Source: Oxytricha trifallax
Lineage: Eukaryota > Ciliophora > Spirotrichea > Sporadotrichida > Oxytrichidae
Assembly (NCBI GenBank): GCA_000711775.1
Contig: ARYC01002105.1
Span: 1-64,000 of the forward strand
Length of the DNA: 64,000 nt
Direction: 5' to 3'
Program-made: the position numbers and the translations under genes
Notes under the pieces: model-generated
What the model saw: the letters and a program-made list of their open reading frames with translations, nothing else
What the model was told of the DNA's origin: nothing
The model's database searches: none
Part shown: one piece after another, positions 24,090 through 33,436 of the stretch
Layout of the letters: each line of letters opens with the position of its first letter
Position numbering within the stretch: position 1 is the stretch's first letter

Positions 24090-26689
24090 AATAAAATAAG
24101 CAATCAAATAATTATTAGCTCCACAGAGTAGTATTTGTATACAATTACTAGTAAAGCTAATATTTATATTACTATTAAACTATTTAAGATTCTGATCTCT
24201 TAAATAGATAAAATCATAATTCATCCAAATAACCTCAGATTATATATAAATCATAAAAATATGCTAGTTTATATTTCTTCTAAGTTAAAATCCTCACTAT
24301 AAAAATATTATTGATAATGCTTATTTCAAGGAAGATAATAAAGATATAGCATTAAATAAACTAGATCACTTAGAAAGAGAAATTTTGCTAAAATAACTCC
24401 TAAATTGAACTCGTTAATTAAAAGAGCATTAAAAATAATTATTTTATTCGATAGTCAATGCTTTCAATTTAAATTTTCTACAAAAATATATTTAAAGATT
24501 TAACTACAAAATGATATATTTTTCCAAAAACTATTCAGTAATGATAAAACTACTTTTTATTACATCTGAAAAATGTAAGAAATAATTGAAGATAAAATAA
24601 TCATATAAAATTAATTATGCTTTTAGCGGATTGGAATAATTCGATGAAATGCTAAACTCATAAAACTCCTTCTCAAAATGATTAAATTTAAAGCAAAGAT
24701 CATTGATAAAGTTTTGAACAGATGAAAAAATTAGAAATTTTAAGGAACAAAAATTGCTTTGTTTTTAAAATGATTATAAAATAAAAAATATTTACTATAT
24801 ATTTAAAAAGTAAGAAAGCGGTGTAGATACTCCAAAGACAGAGGAGTGGAAGAAAGTGCAAATGATGAATAAATAACTTATATATATAGCACATATTGAG
24901 GCTGCATCTCATTCAATTTAAATTAATCTTACAGCGATTTTAGGTACAATTCAGGAGCAATATAAGATGGAATACTAACATTCTATCATTATCTCAGATA
25001 AGAGAACTAAAACTGATGGAGATAATGTATTCTTATTTTGATCCCACATTTAATACTTATAGACTCTATTATTTAACATGAATTTAAAGTAAAGAAAAAA
25101 TCTCCATTTATATATGTCCTAAAAATCTATATTGATATTAATTATTGTTATTGTTGACATCTCTACCAGTTTCAAAAAGATTATTGTCAATTGATACTCT
25201 AGGGATAGTAATTTTGGTAGAAAAAATGAAGGATATTTTCAACTGATAAAAGGCATTAATTAAAAGATATAAATTTTACATATTTCTTAATAAAAAGAAT
25301 AAAAAACATATATTATTGATAATATAATTAATAATAATCTAATAATAAAAAGTATTATAAATTTTGATTATGATAAAAAGCATTTTAACTTCAGAATTAA
25401 ATAATATTGAAAATGAATTATTTTATAAGCTAATAATAAAATCAATATGAAATAAGAAATTTAATTTTATCAAATTATAACCTTTAATCACATTCTATTT
25501 TTAAGAGAAATAATTGCTAAAAATACAAGAAACTGCATTCTAATTACTATCAATATTTATGAAAGATTTTTATAGAATATAATTTTCTAATACCTTTAAT
25601 TTGGTTAATTAGAAATCAAAAATTTAATATTAAAAACTCAAATATATTTATACTTAGTCAACTTCTTTATAATCATTTTGAAAGCCTCAAGATCATCAAA
25701 GAATTCTAAAGTATCCCTGAAACCTGAAATTTACTTGAGAGCTTAAGAAGATGTTTGGGAGATTAGTATAACAGTACTAGGCTATAGAAAACATATAAAT
25801 GGTAGTTTAAAATGACTGTTTGATATTTACAAAAGCATAACTTGTATTAATTTACAACTGTTAATTAATCCTTGACATTTGGAAATACATATATTTTGGA
25901 GTTAGAGCAGGCTTGTAATATCTCTATCATAAAATATAAAATAGTTCAAAAGAGTTAGTAATTACTCATCTCATTCACTTCAAATGAATCTTAAATAAAT
26001 ACTTTAATCACACTAAATTAATAGATTATATTTCAATATAGTTATAATGGTTAGAGTATTATTGGTACTCACACTCAGCTTCTTCTCTGGTATAAAAGTG
26101 ATACAATTTAAGCATTTAGAGAGATAAATCAGTTACTTCTACCGCTTATCTTGGAGTAAGACCCTTAACAACACTTCTGATTGAAACATTTTGATATTAA
26201 ATTACAAATTCTTTTTATCTTAAAGAAATGGTAAAGTAGAATAGAAAGTATACTGTTAATAAGTTAATTAATAAAACAGTAATATATTAGGCAATTTAAT
26301 ATCAATTAATAGTATTATATAAATTATTTTGGAGATTGTAATATTAAAAGTATCATAGTTTATGTAAATATTATTATCTATAATTTAGTCAATATTTATA
26401 AATCAAGTGAGTTGTGATGCAAGTTTAGATAAAAATAATGATTTGGAAAGGATCGTCTTTATAAACAAAAATAATCTCTAACAAATCCATTATTATAGTT
26501 CAACATTAAACAAATATGGATATGCTTTTAATAATAAATTCAATGCTTAAATCAGAAATATTAAACACTTTTTTGATTAAGTATGTCATTATTTCTACCT
26601 GCATATATAATTAAATATGATGATGATGATGATGATGAATAACTTAAGGTAAGGTGAATAGGAAAACTAGAAATAAAGATCTCTAGTAT
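24090..26689. other. AT-rich stretch
   Basis: No recognised gene. A short protein-like frame (PEIYLRAQEDVWEISITVLG) near 25720-25810 may be a small retained segment. A (GAT)n tract lies at 26619-26638. Confidence 0.3.
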
Positions 26690-27165
26690 TAAATATATAA
26701 TTATTATAGTTATTGCTATTGCTATTGTTATTATTATTATTGAGCGTATATGTATTAGTTAGTTGTATTTAGTACTTAAGGTGCAAAATTTTTCTTATTC
26801 AAATAGTCATTATCTGTCTTATTTCTTCAGTAGGGGGAGCGACTTTGGCCTTTTGGACCTATGTGCCTCTCATAGGGTGTTCCCGGGGGTCTTGTCCCTT
26901 GTCATCTCGTCCCATGTCCCGACTTGCCTCTTCGGACCCCGACTCTGCCTGGGCGCGGCCTTTATCAGGGTGGTCCCTGGGGGCATGTCCCTTGCCTGGA
27001 CCGGTCAGTGTGCCAACCACCTCAGACTGATCTTTTTTTATTCTTTCGCTTTTTTAGAGATGTTTTTTAGTTTTTTCTTTCACCTCTAAGTCGTCAGATG
27101 TGAGCTTCTTTTGAGATCAGGTAGACATCTTTAGCAATAGCAATAACAATAATAATTTAATTAAA
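26690..27165. mobile_element. Small TIR element with a GC-rich centre
   Basis: Inverted AT-rich ends of about 40 bp (ttattatagttattgctatt near 26701; its mirror agcaatagcaataacaataa near 27133) enclose a sharply GC-rich block (about 26830-27030). The block contains two imperfect copies of a (c/g)aagggaca...ccc(c/a)gggaacaccc-like unit. The contrast with the surrounding DNA is the strongest in the window after the Rep element. Confidence 0.55.
26799..27116 (-). CDS. Highly charged ORF in the GC-rich island
   Basis: A 105-codon frame on the minus strand in the ciliate code, beginning SQKKLTSDDLEVKEKTKKH, continuing TGPGKGHAPRDHPDKGRAQA and GRDDKGQDPREHPMRGT, and ending at TGA 26799. A TGA (27117-27119) precedes it, just after an ATG TCT ACC, so a complete start is not available as read. 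The repeated K/G..DH/EHP pattern reflects the internal DNA repeat. No family recognised. It could be non-coding repeat DNA. Confidence 0.35.
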
Positions 27166-28140
27166 TATGTTAAGAACTTTTTGATTTACTGAGCACATAA
27201 TTCATTCTAAATTCTCTATTCAATATCCAAATTTTTCTACATAAAAGCCGCAAGGAATGTATTAAAATAGAATTAATGGAGAATACTAAAAATTAGATAA
27301 TAAGCAGTAAAAACAAGCAAAGGAAATTAAATTCAATAGAAATCAAGTGGATTTATCATCGAACAATATCTTTAAATCTAACAATCTTGCTTTTTAAAAA
27401 CTTAAGTGATGACACAGGTTAAGAGTCAATAAAGTGAAGGAAACCGATTACTATAAGAAACTGATTAGTTTTCATTTAAGATTGGAAATTTTAGATAAAT
27501 CAGGATATAAAATGGTTTTTTAGATACTCTTAACCAATACCTAATCTTCGAGTATGAAAAAGAGGATCCTATCTTAAGTAAATCCATGAATAAAACACCT
27601 TATATCTATAATTTGAAGAAATGCCTTTTAAAAGTACAATTTAAAGAAAAAAAATTTGTTTGTCACAATCCATTGTTGCTATGATGATTTTTATCAATAA
27701 TTACAACTTTTTAGGTCTTTGATAAATTTAATATCCGAATGTGCGCTTAATGTATTATAAAACTTCACATAAACAGTAAAATGTCTTTATAAGTGGGCTA
27801 CAATCTATAAAGAGTAAGTTAATATCCAGGCTAATTTTTATTCATAGAATTCCTAAATTTATGGAAAAACAAAAAGTAATTCGAAATATACTTGATTTAT
27901 CAAACATTTATAAGAATTATTTTTGAGAAAATTTTTGATTTATAAATTAAATATAAATAAGATAAAATTGAAATAATATCAATATAATACTATTAATGAG
28001 TAACTAGAACAAAAATTCTAAAACTTTGATTTAGTGAATAGGATCCTATGAATGCTAAACTAACTTATTTTAGCTATAGATAAATAGGAAAACCTTTTGA
28101 ATTCAAAATCAACATAATAAGAAAAACTTGCATTAATCCT
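27166..28140. other. AT-rich stretch between two TIR elements
   Basis: Open ciliate-code frames exist (about 27300-27830), but none shows a recognisable motif. It might hold the 5' part of the TBE-like element whose transposase starts near 30371, if the Rep element inserted into it. That is inference. Confidence 0.3.
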
Positions 28141-28408
28141 TATTATTGATAAAATAGATAAAAATAGGAAATTTAATAAATTAGTATAAATTAGAAATAT
28201 ATTAGTAATTACAACTGTCACGAATTAGGAGTATCATTAATCATATTTTGATTTAAATTTAATATTTAATTAATTAATGTATTAAATAATATAATTAGTG
28301 GTCTAGTGGGCCGGTGGGCAGGTGGTCTGGCAGGGTCTTTAGCAGACCACTTTTGTAATATATATATTTATTTTAATAAATTAATACTTTACAGATGCGT
28401 TGATTGCA
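28141..28408. repeat. Rep element left TIR
   Basis: Pairs with 29821-30088. The outer part reads tattattgataaaatagata, the inner part ctttacagatgcgttgattg. It contains the GC-rich ggtctagtgggccggtgggc block. Confidence 0.9.
28298..28350. other. Hairpin and repeated GTGGTCT motifs in the TIR
   Basis: GTGGTCT occurs at 28298-28304 and 28322-28328, and its mirror AGACCAC at 28344-28350, giving a 7-bp stem with a 15-base loop. The right TIR carries the mirror arrangement. Rep proteins typically bind short iterated motifs beside a hairpin. Reading these as Rep-binding sites is inference. Confidence 0.5.
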
Positions 28409-28471
28409 CTAATTACTGCTCTAGACACCAGACTTTACTCCGGTACTCTCTCAGACCACGGACTGATGCTG

Positions 28472-29808
28472 TCATTTTGTCACATTCTTCTCTTTTTCAC
28501 TGGCCAGGAATCTTGCATTTAGGAAGAGTGCAACCATCGCCGCTGTCAATGGGAAGGCCTCCTCCCCACTCTATGTCGGAATCTCAGATTGGCAGAGTAG
28601 ACACCGAGCCTTAAAGGCATTGGCATCTTCGGGTACCATGTTATCGAATGGTAGAGTATTCGAAGTGATTACAGTGAAGCAGCCAATGTACTTGTATTCC
28701 ACGCCGCCGTACTTCTACTCAATAGCCATCCCTTCACCTTCCATCAACCGTTTCATCCCTGCTATCCCAGATGATTCAAATGCTTTGGTAAGATTGATCT
28801 CGTTTGCGATTAGAATCTGTGGCTCGCCCGCCTTGCCTTGCCTCATAGGGACGTGAAAATGTGAGTTAGACTGCACGTACTATTCACACACGAATATCTC
28901 CTCCAGAATGTGAGTGATTTTTGTCTTCCCGGTATTGGTGGGGCCATATATCCATAAGCTGTGAATCTTACTGTTCTTGCGCTTGATTAGGAGCTCGTAA
29001 AGGGCATCAAGAATGTGTAGATAACCCATTGCTTTCAGATCGGCATCTTTAGGTGTACTCGTTTCATCTCCATTATTTCTTAGTTCTGCGATAAAGTCAT
29101 GGAGTGATGTTATTATAGGAACCTTCTCCTTAATGGCGATTCCCGATTTCTAGATTACTTGATCGGCGTAGTTGATTTAACTGTATGACTTTGCAATGGC
29201 CACTAGCTGAGGTATATCATGAGCCTTCATATTAATGTAGTCTTCTTTTGATGAAGCCGATCCTGAGAGCCTCTCAATCATATAGTCATTTGTCACATCC
29301 ATAACACCTCTGGCCCCGCACTCCTGCTTCTACTATTCCTTTTGCTACTTAGCATTCTGTTTGGCGAGGAACTGCTCATAATGCTGAGGGGGCCCGTATA
29401 TCAGCTTTACTCCTTCCACTGCTGATGCGAATTAATCCAATGTCTGATGTGCGAGAAGCTTCACGGTTAGTTCCAACTCTGCTATAATACCCGCACCCTT
29501 GCGTCTCTTTTCAGTGAAATATGACTTGTTGGCTCCGGTTGAATCTGTCTTGAAGCGAATACAGAGGTAGTAGATCTAGTTTGAACGATCAGTGTAGACT
29601 TCGAGGTGACTAAATCCCGGAATTTGACTCGTCATTACGCGCTGGCACTGCTTCCAGAGCTCGGAGCTGCCCTCATTCTGCACCTGTAATATGAATTAGT
29701 GGCTGTTGTGAGACATTATTCTTACTTTACTTTCAGAGTCCTCCGCGCTGGTATAAGTTTATAGTGGCTCTCAGTCAATTGAATATCCGTCTTGGTGGTC
29801 TCCGGCAT
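28472..29808 (-). CDS. Rep-like protein with superfamily 3 helicase domain
   Basis: One frame, read with TAA/TAG as Gln, is open without a break from the ATG at 29716 to TGA at 28472 (414 residues). The C-terminal half is an SF3 helicase: Walker A GPTNTGKTK (about residue 255), a Walker-B-like strand ILIANEIN, and motif C FTVITSN. The N-terminal half should hold the nickase, but I see no clear HUH pair. HLEVYTD and IYYLCIRF are the nearest candidates. The preferred model starts at the ATG at 29808 (MPETTKTDIQLTESH) and splices a 47-nt intron (29684-29730, gtaaag...ttacag) in frame, giving about 429 residues. The glutamine codons show it is adapted to the ciliate code. The likely role is replication or mobilisation of its own element. 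A host-domesticated helicase is the alternative. Confidence 0.88.
29684..29730 (-). other. Predicted intron in the Rep gene
   Basis: On the minus strand: gtaaagtaagaataatg...attcatattacag, 47 nt. Splicing joins an upstream frame (PARRTLK) to VQNEGSSELWK in frame. If unspliced, the downstream frame can start at the ATG at 29716, which lies inside this intron. Confidence 0.45.
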
Positions 29809-29820
29809 ATTGACTCCATT

Positions 29821-30088
29821 TGCAGTCAACGCATCTGTAAAGTATTAATTTATTAAAATAAATATATATATTACAAAAGTGGTCTGCTAAAGACCCTGCT
29901 AGACCACCTGCCCACCGGCCCACTAGACCACTAATTATATTATTTTTTACATTAATTAATTAAATATTAAATTTAAATCAAAATTTGATTAATGATACTC
30001 CTAATTCGTGACAGTTGTAATTACTAATATATTTCTAATTTATACTAATTTATTAAATTTCCTATTTTTATCTATTTTATCAATAATA
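29821..30088. repeat. Rep element right TIR
   Basis: Inverted partner of 28141-28408. It begins tgcagtcaacgcatctgtaa and ends ttttatcaataata. Confidence 0.9.
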
Positions 30089-30370
30089 GCATAAATAAAA
30101 AAACAGAATCAAAAAAAAGCTTTAAATTTGACAATAGATCATTTAAACTATTTGGCCAACCAAAGCACTCTAAACGAACTAAAATGATACTCTTTTGCAG
30201 ATAAGGCTATTATTTTTCAACGTTAATTTTCTAAGATTAAGATTTTTACTATCTTAAGAAATATTTGTTTCGCTAATGCCGTGAAATAAATAAAATCTAA
30301 ATCTTATTATAGGATTTAAATTTCTAAAACTACATAAATTTAGGTTACTTAGCTTCAATCTTCCTCAATA

Positions 30371-30952
30371 ATGTGTAACGCTTACTAGCAATAGGAAAGT
30401 ATAATATATTTGGACGAGACTATTTTAAAACCCCATGCAATAACTTTAAAATCTTGGGCTGGACCTTATCAAAATATAGATATTCAAAAAGGAGGTATAA
30501 ATATCCAAACTTTAGCCGCGTTAGTTTTTATTTCTGGGCAAAAAGGGCTTTTAGGGTACGTTATTAAAGAGAAATCAATTAAAATCTCCGACTTTAATTA
30601 AGGACTTGAAATTATTGAAAATTACTTCAAAGGCAAAAAAGCAATAATTTTTATGAAGAATTTGCTAGCTCATCACAATAGGTCTTTTAAACAATAAATT
30701 TAAGCTAATGGGTGAAGCTATATATTTAATGCCCCCCCCTATTCCTCAGAGTTTAACTGTAATGAAGAAATTTTTTTCTAGAGTCAAATCATAATACAAA
30801 AAGAACGTTATTTAAAAGAACTTTAATTTGTCAGATAAGATGAACTATTAAATAGTAAGGAACGCAATTTAAAATATTAAGTAAGATACTGCCTCGAAAC
30901 AGAAAAAAGCACATAATTAAAATGCAAAGTTAGATTGCACTTTAGAAGATGA
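30371..30952 (+). pseudogene. TBE transposase, Tc1/IS630-type DDE, one in-frame TGA
   Basis: Starts at ATG 30371 (MCNAYQQQESIIYLDETILK). YLDET carries the first catalytic Asp. IKISDFNQGLEIIENYF and AIIFMKNLLAHHN match the segment before the second Asp, but that residue reads Lys (MKN for MDN). After a TGA at 30713 the same frame continues with YIFNAPPYSSEFNCNEEIFF, the YSPELN..E motif with Glu present. The missing second Asp and the internal stop suggest it is inactive. Confidence 0.75.
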
Positions 30953-31039
30953 AAGATTGAGTTAAAAATTTTGATTTAATTAATTATGTATAAGTTTCAT
31001 ATGTAAAAAAACTTTTGTTTTTAAGGGGTCGAATTTATG

Positions 31040-31760
31040 TTCCTTGCCACTTGCACCTCTTTGCGTTCTTCTTAATTCTTATTTGCGTTGTTTATATAGT
31101 CGTAGTATGAAAATGTCATTTCGTTCAATTTTATTTTCATTGTAACGCTTCTTTTTTACGATCTCTATTTCTAAAAAGATAGAGCTATGCCTTTTCTCTC
31201 TATGTCAAAAAATGAAGGAAATATTTTTCTTACTAGAAATTATAGGATTAATTTTTAAAAAAGGTCCACAAATTTATTGCTAATAAGTATTGAATTTTTT
31301 GTGCCCCTATATTTGTGTCCCTAAAACTCTTATTTGCTGTTAATCATGGAAACCATCTTTTGCAAATACTCATTCCTCAGAGTAATTGAAATGCCAAAAT
31401 AATAATTGCGATCAAGGCAGCTCATCGTCATCCTCGTAAATATTTTAGTACCTGATTAACTCTTCATTAACTCTGACTTCTACCCTAATACGCTACACGC
31501 TTAATTTAGGGTAAAAAGGGAAATTAATCTGAAATATCTCATTTGACTTTATTAATATTTTTATCCCTTTGAGAAAATCCCTTATAAATCCCATAGTACA
31601 GTATTTAATGGAGACATGAACAATTGCCTATATTTTATTAAAGCTTTGATAATTACATTATAATTTAAAATAGCTATATCAATCTGCTTTGCTATTAAGA
31701 TGGCCTTATAATTACCAAGATGGGTTTTGAGTGTTTATTTTAGTACTGTTTTAATTCATT
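31040..31760 (-). pseudogene. TBE 22-kDa-type ORF, broken
   Basis: The minus-strand frame contains NEIFQINFPFYPKLSV and, about 30 residues on, a YEDDDELP segment and LLFWHF. These parallel KFQEIPNYSLLSL, the acidic patch and YFWHTCFY in the copy at 49020-49697. Its position between transposase and zinc-finger gene, on the opposite strand, fits the TBE layout. The function of this protein is not known. More than one frame is involved. Confidence 0.5.
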
Positions 31761-32389
31761 TAAGTGTTATCCATTTTTTTATTAATTAATTACATTTTTT
31801 TTGCCAGTTTTGTTATATCTTCACATTTCTCAAAGAAAGCCTTATTCTTGATATAATAGCTTTTTATATTGGCTGCAAATTTACTTGAGCATATTAAGGT
31901 ATAATTTCTCATTCTCTGAGTATTTTACAATAGTTGCTATTGTTTGTTATTCAAAGATTTTGATTAATTATATGATGGGTTACATTAGAAACCAAAATTA
32001 ATATTTTTTCTCCCCATCAAAAATTAAGAATTTCCCTTTGATTCCCCTAAAGACATAAATTATGTATAAAAGGGTTTTAATTTGGGTTCTGTTTTTTTTT
32101 ATGAAAAATTTGAGTTCCTTTACTCCTTTAATTATTGACTATATAATATTGAGTTTAACAAGAAAGTTTAAGATTTAATTAAAAGATTGTGACCATCAAT
32201 AATATTATTATATAACTTATTAAATAGTAAACGGAACACAAACTTAAAGGTATAAGATATAGCTGTTCATCGATTAGCAGCATTAATTGTGAATCTTCTA
32301 TCATAAAAATTTCAAGCGGCTCAATAGAAAAAGGTAAGTTTGGGGCATTCAACTTTAAATGTTAGAGAATCATAGTATGACAAAATTTA

Positions 32390-32880
32390 AATTTGTACGA
32401 ATGAAAAAAAACAATAATATCTTTAACTTCTGCTGGCTATACATGTACTATTTGTAACAAAATTCTTACTAAAAAATAATACACTAGATAAATCAAAACA
32501 CATCCTTAAAAATAAGGAAGGTTTACCAATTTAAAGAATAAGAATGAGTACACTTGTAAGGTTTGTATTCAAAAGTTCAGTGGTCGATACCCAATAACGT
32601 TATAAAAAGCACCTAATTATTTACTCTAATGCTGAACTACGCTTAGCTGTCTATGCCCCCTTTGTAATTATCAATATTTTGAGGCTTTTAATTTTATTAA
32701 TTATATGATTCAGAAATTGCATACTTTAAAACCTAAACTAAATAAAACGAAAAAATATAGATAGTAGATGAGGAACTCAAATAGTGAGAGTTTTAAGATG
32801 ATGACTCTATTACTAATAAAGCAATAAAAAATAACTCAAAATAAAATTATTTGAGATCTTAATTACTTGAGGAGGTTAAC
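32390..32880 (+). pseudogene. TBE zinc-finger region (copy C)
   Basis: Three C2H2-like fingers: YTCTICNKILTKKQYTRQIK (near 32438), YTCKVCIQKFSGRYPITL (near 32545) and LCPLCNYQYFEAFNFINYM (near 32655). The first two share a frame that ends at TGA 32633. The third is in another frame. Confidence 0.65.
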
Positions 32881-32999
32881 AATTAGCAGCAACACTATTC
32901 GCTCTCAATAAATTATAAACAGTTTGAACAAATTATTTATTAGGTAGAAATATAAAATTCAACGCTCATAGAAGCAATTAGTGCAGCAGACCTGATCTC

Positions 33000-33436
33000 A
33001 TATATAATCACTTATCAAGACATCAAATAGTCACTTTAAAATAAGGTGCTTATATCAAGAGAGAGTTTAAAGAGACATTTTCTGGGTACTAATTTGGAAA
33101 AATATAAAAATAAGCAATTTGACATCATTTCTAAGATTCAGTTTAACCCTAATTTCTTGTTAGTATGGCTTAAAGGGTTTATTATAACTTAGGTGGTCTT
33201 TTGAATCTCAGTACCGAAGGCTAGTAACCTGGAGATGTATCATTAGTGCAGCAATAGCAGTAGGCAAGCTTCATGTAAAAAATGTTGTTCATCTTTACTT
33301 GAAACTACAGAATATTAAAATCAACATTGATGATAGTTCATATAGTACAATCAGTATTTTTTCGAGAGCTAAGATGAAAGAGAAGTCTTATTTTGAAACA
33401 AAATTCATAATAATGTCTCTAAATTTATGGGACTGA
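33000..33436 (+). pseudogene. TBE kinase-like domain (copy C)
   Basis: GKLHVKNVVHLYLKLQNIKI (near 33262-33320) matches the kinase catalytic loop (LH..G.VHRDLKPENILI), with the catalytic Asp replaced. YSTISIFSRAK matches the DFG segment, also altered. The frame ends at TGA 33434. It is probably without kinase activity. Confidence 0.6.

Larger units (their letters stand above)
28141..30088. mobile_element. Rep/SF3-helicase element with 268-bp TIRs, looks whole
   Basis: A 1948-bp unit bounded by near-identical 268-bp inverted repeats (28141-28408 and 29821-30088) and holding one gene on the minus strand that fills the interior. The gene and the inner TIR are far GC-richer than the host DNA. The outer TIR is AT-rich. 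I see no breaks. The gene product is a Rep-like protein with a superfamily 3 helicase domain, known from small circular single-stranded DNA replicons and parvovirus-like elements. There is no capsid gene. No clear target duplication is visible. Confidence 0.85.
30362..33436 (+). mobile_element. TBE-like transposon (copy C)
   Basis: The three genes stand in the order and orientation of the TBE family: transposase (+), 22-kDa-type ORF (-), zinc finger/kinase (+). No terminal repeats with G4T4 tips are visible on either side, so the edges given are those of the genes. The copy is more diverged in protein sequence than copies 1 and D. Confidence 0.7.

Noticed and set aside
26763-27089. Plus-strand ORF in the GC-rich island
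   Set aside because: Its sequence is a hydrophobic and Cys-rich antisense of the charged minus-strand frame, and it has no ciliate-code advantage.
28306-28614. Plus-strand ORF over the Rep element's left TIR and 3' end
   Set aside because: It overlaps the Rep gene on the other strand and the TIR, has no motif, and is explained as the antisense shadow of a GC-rich gene.
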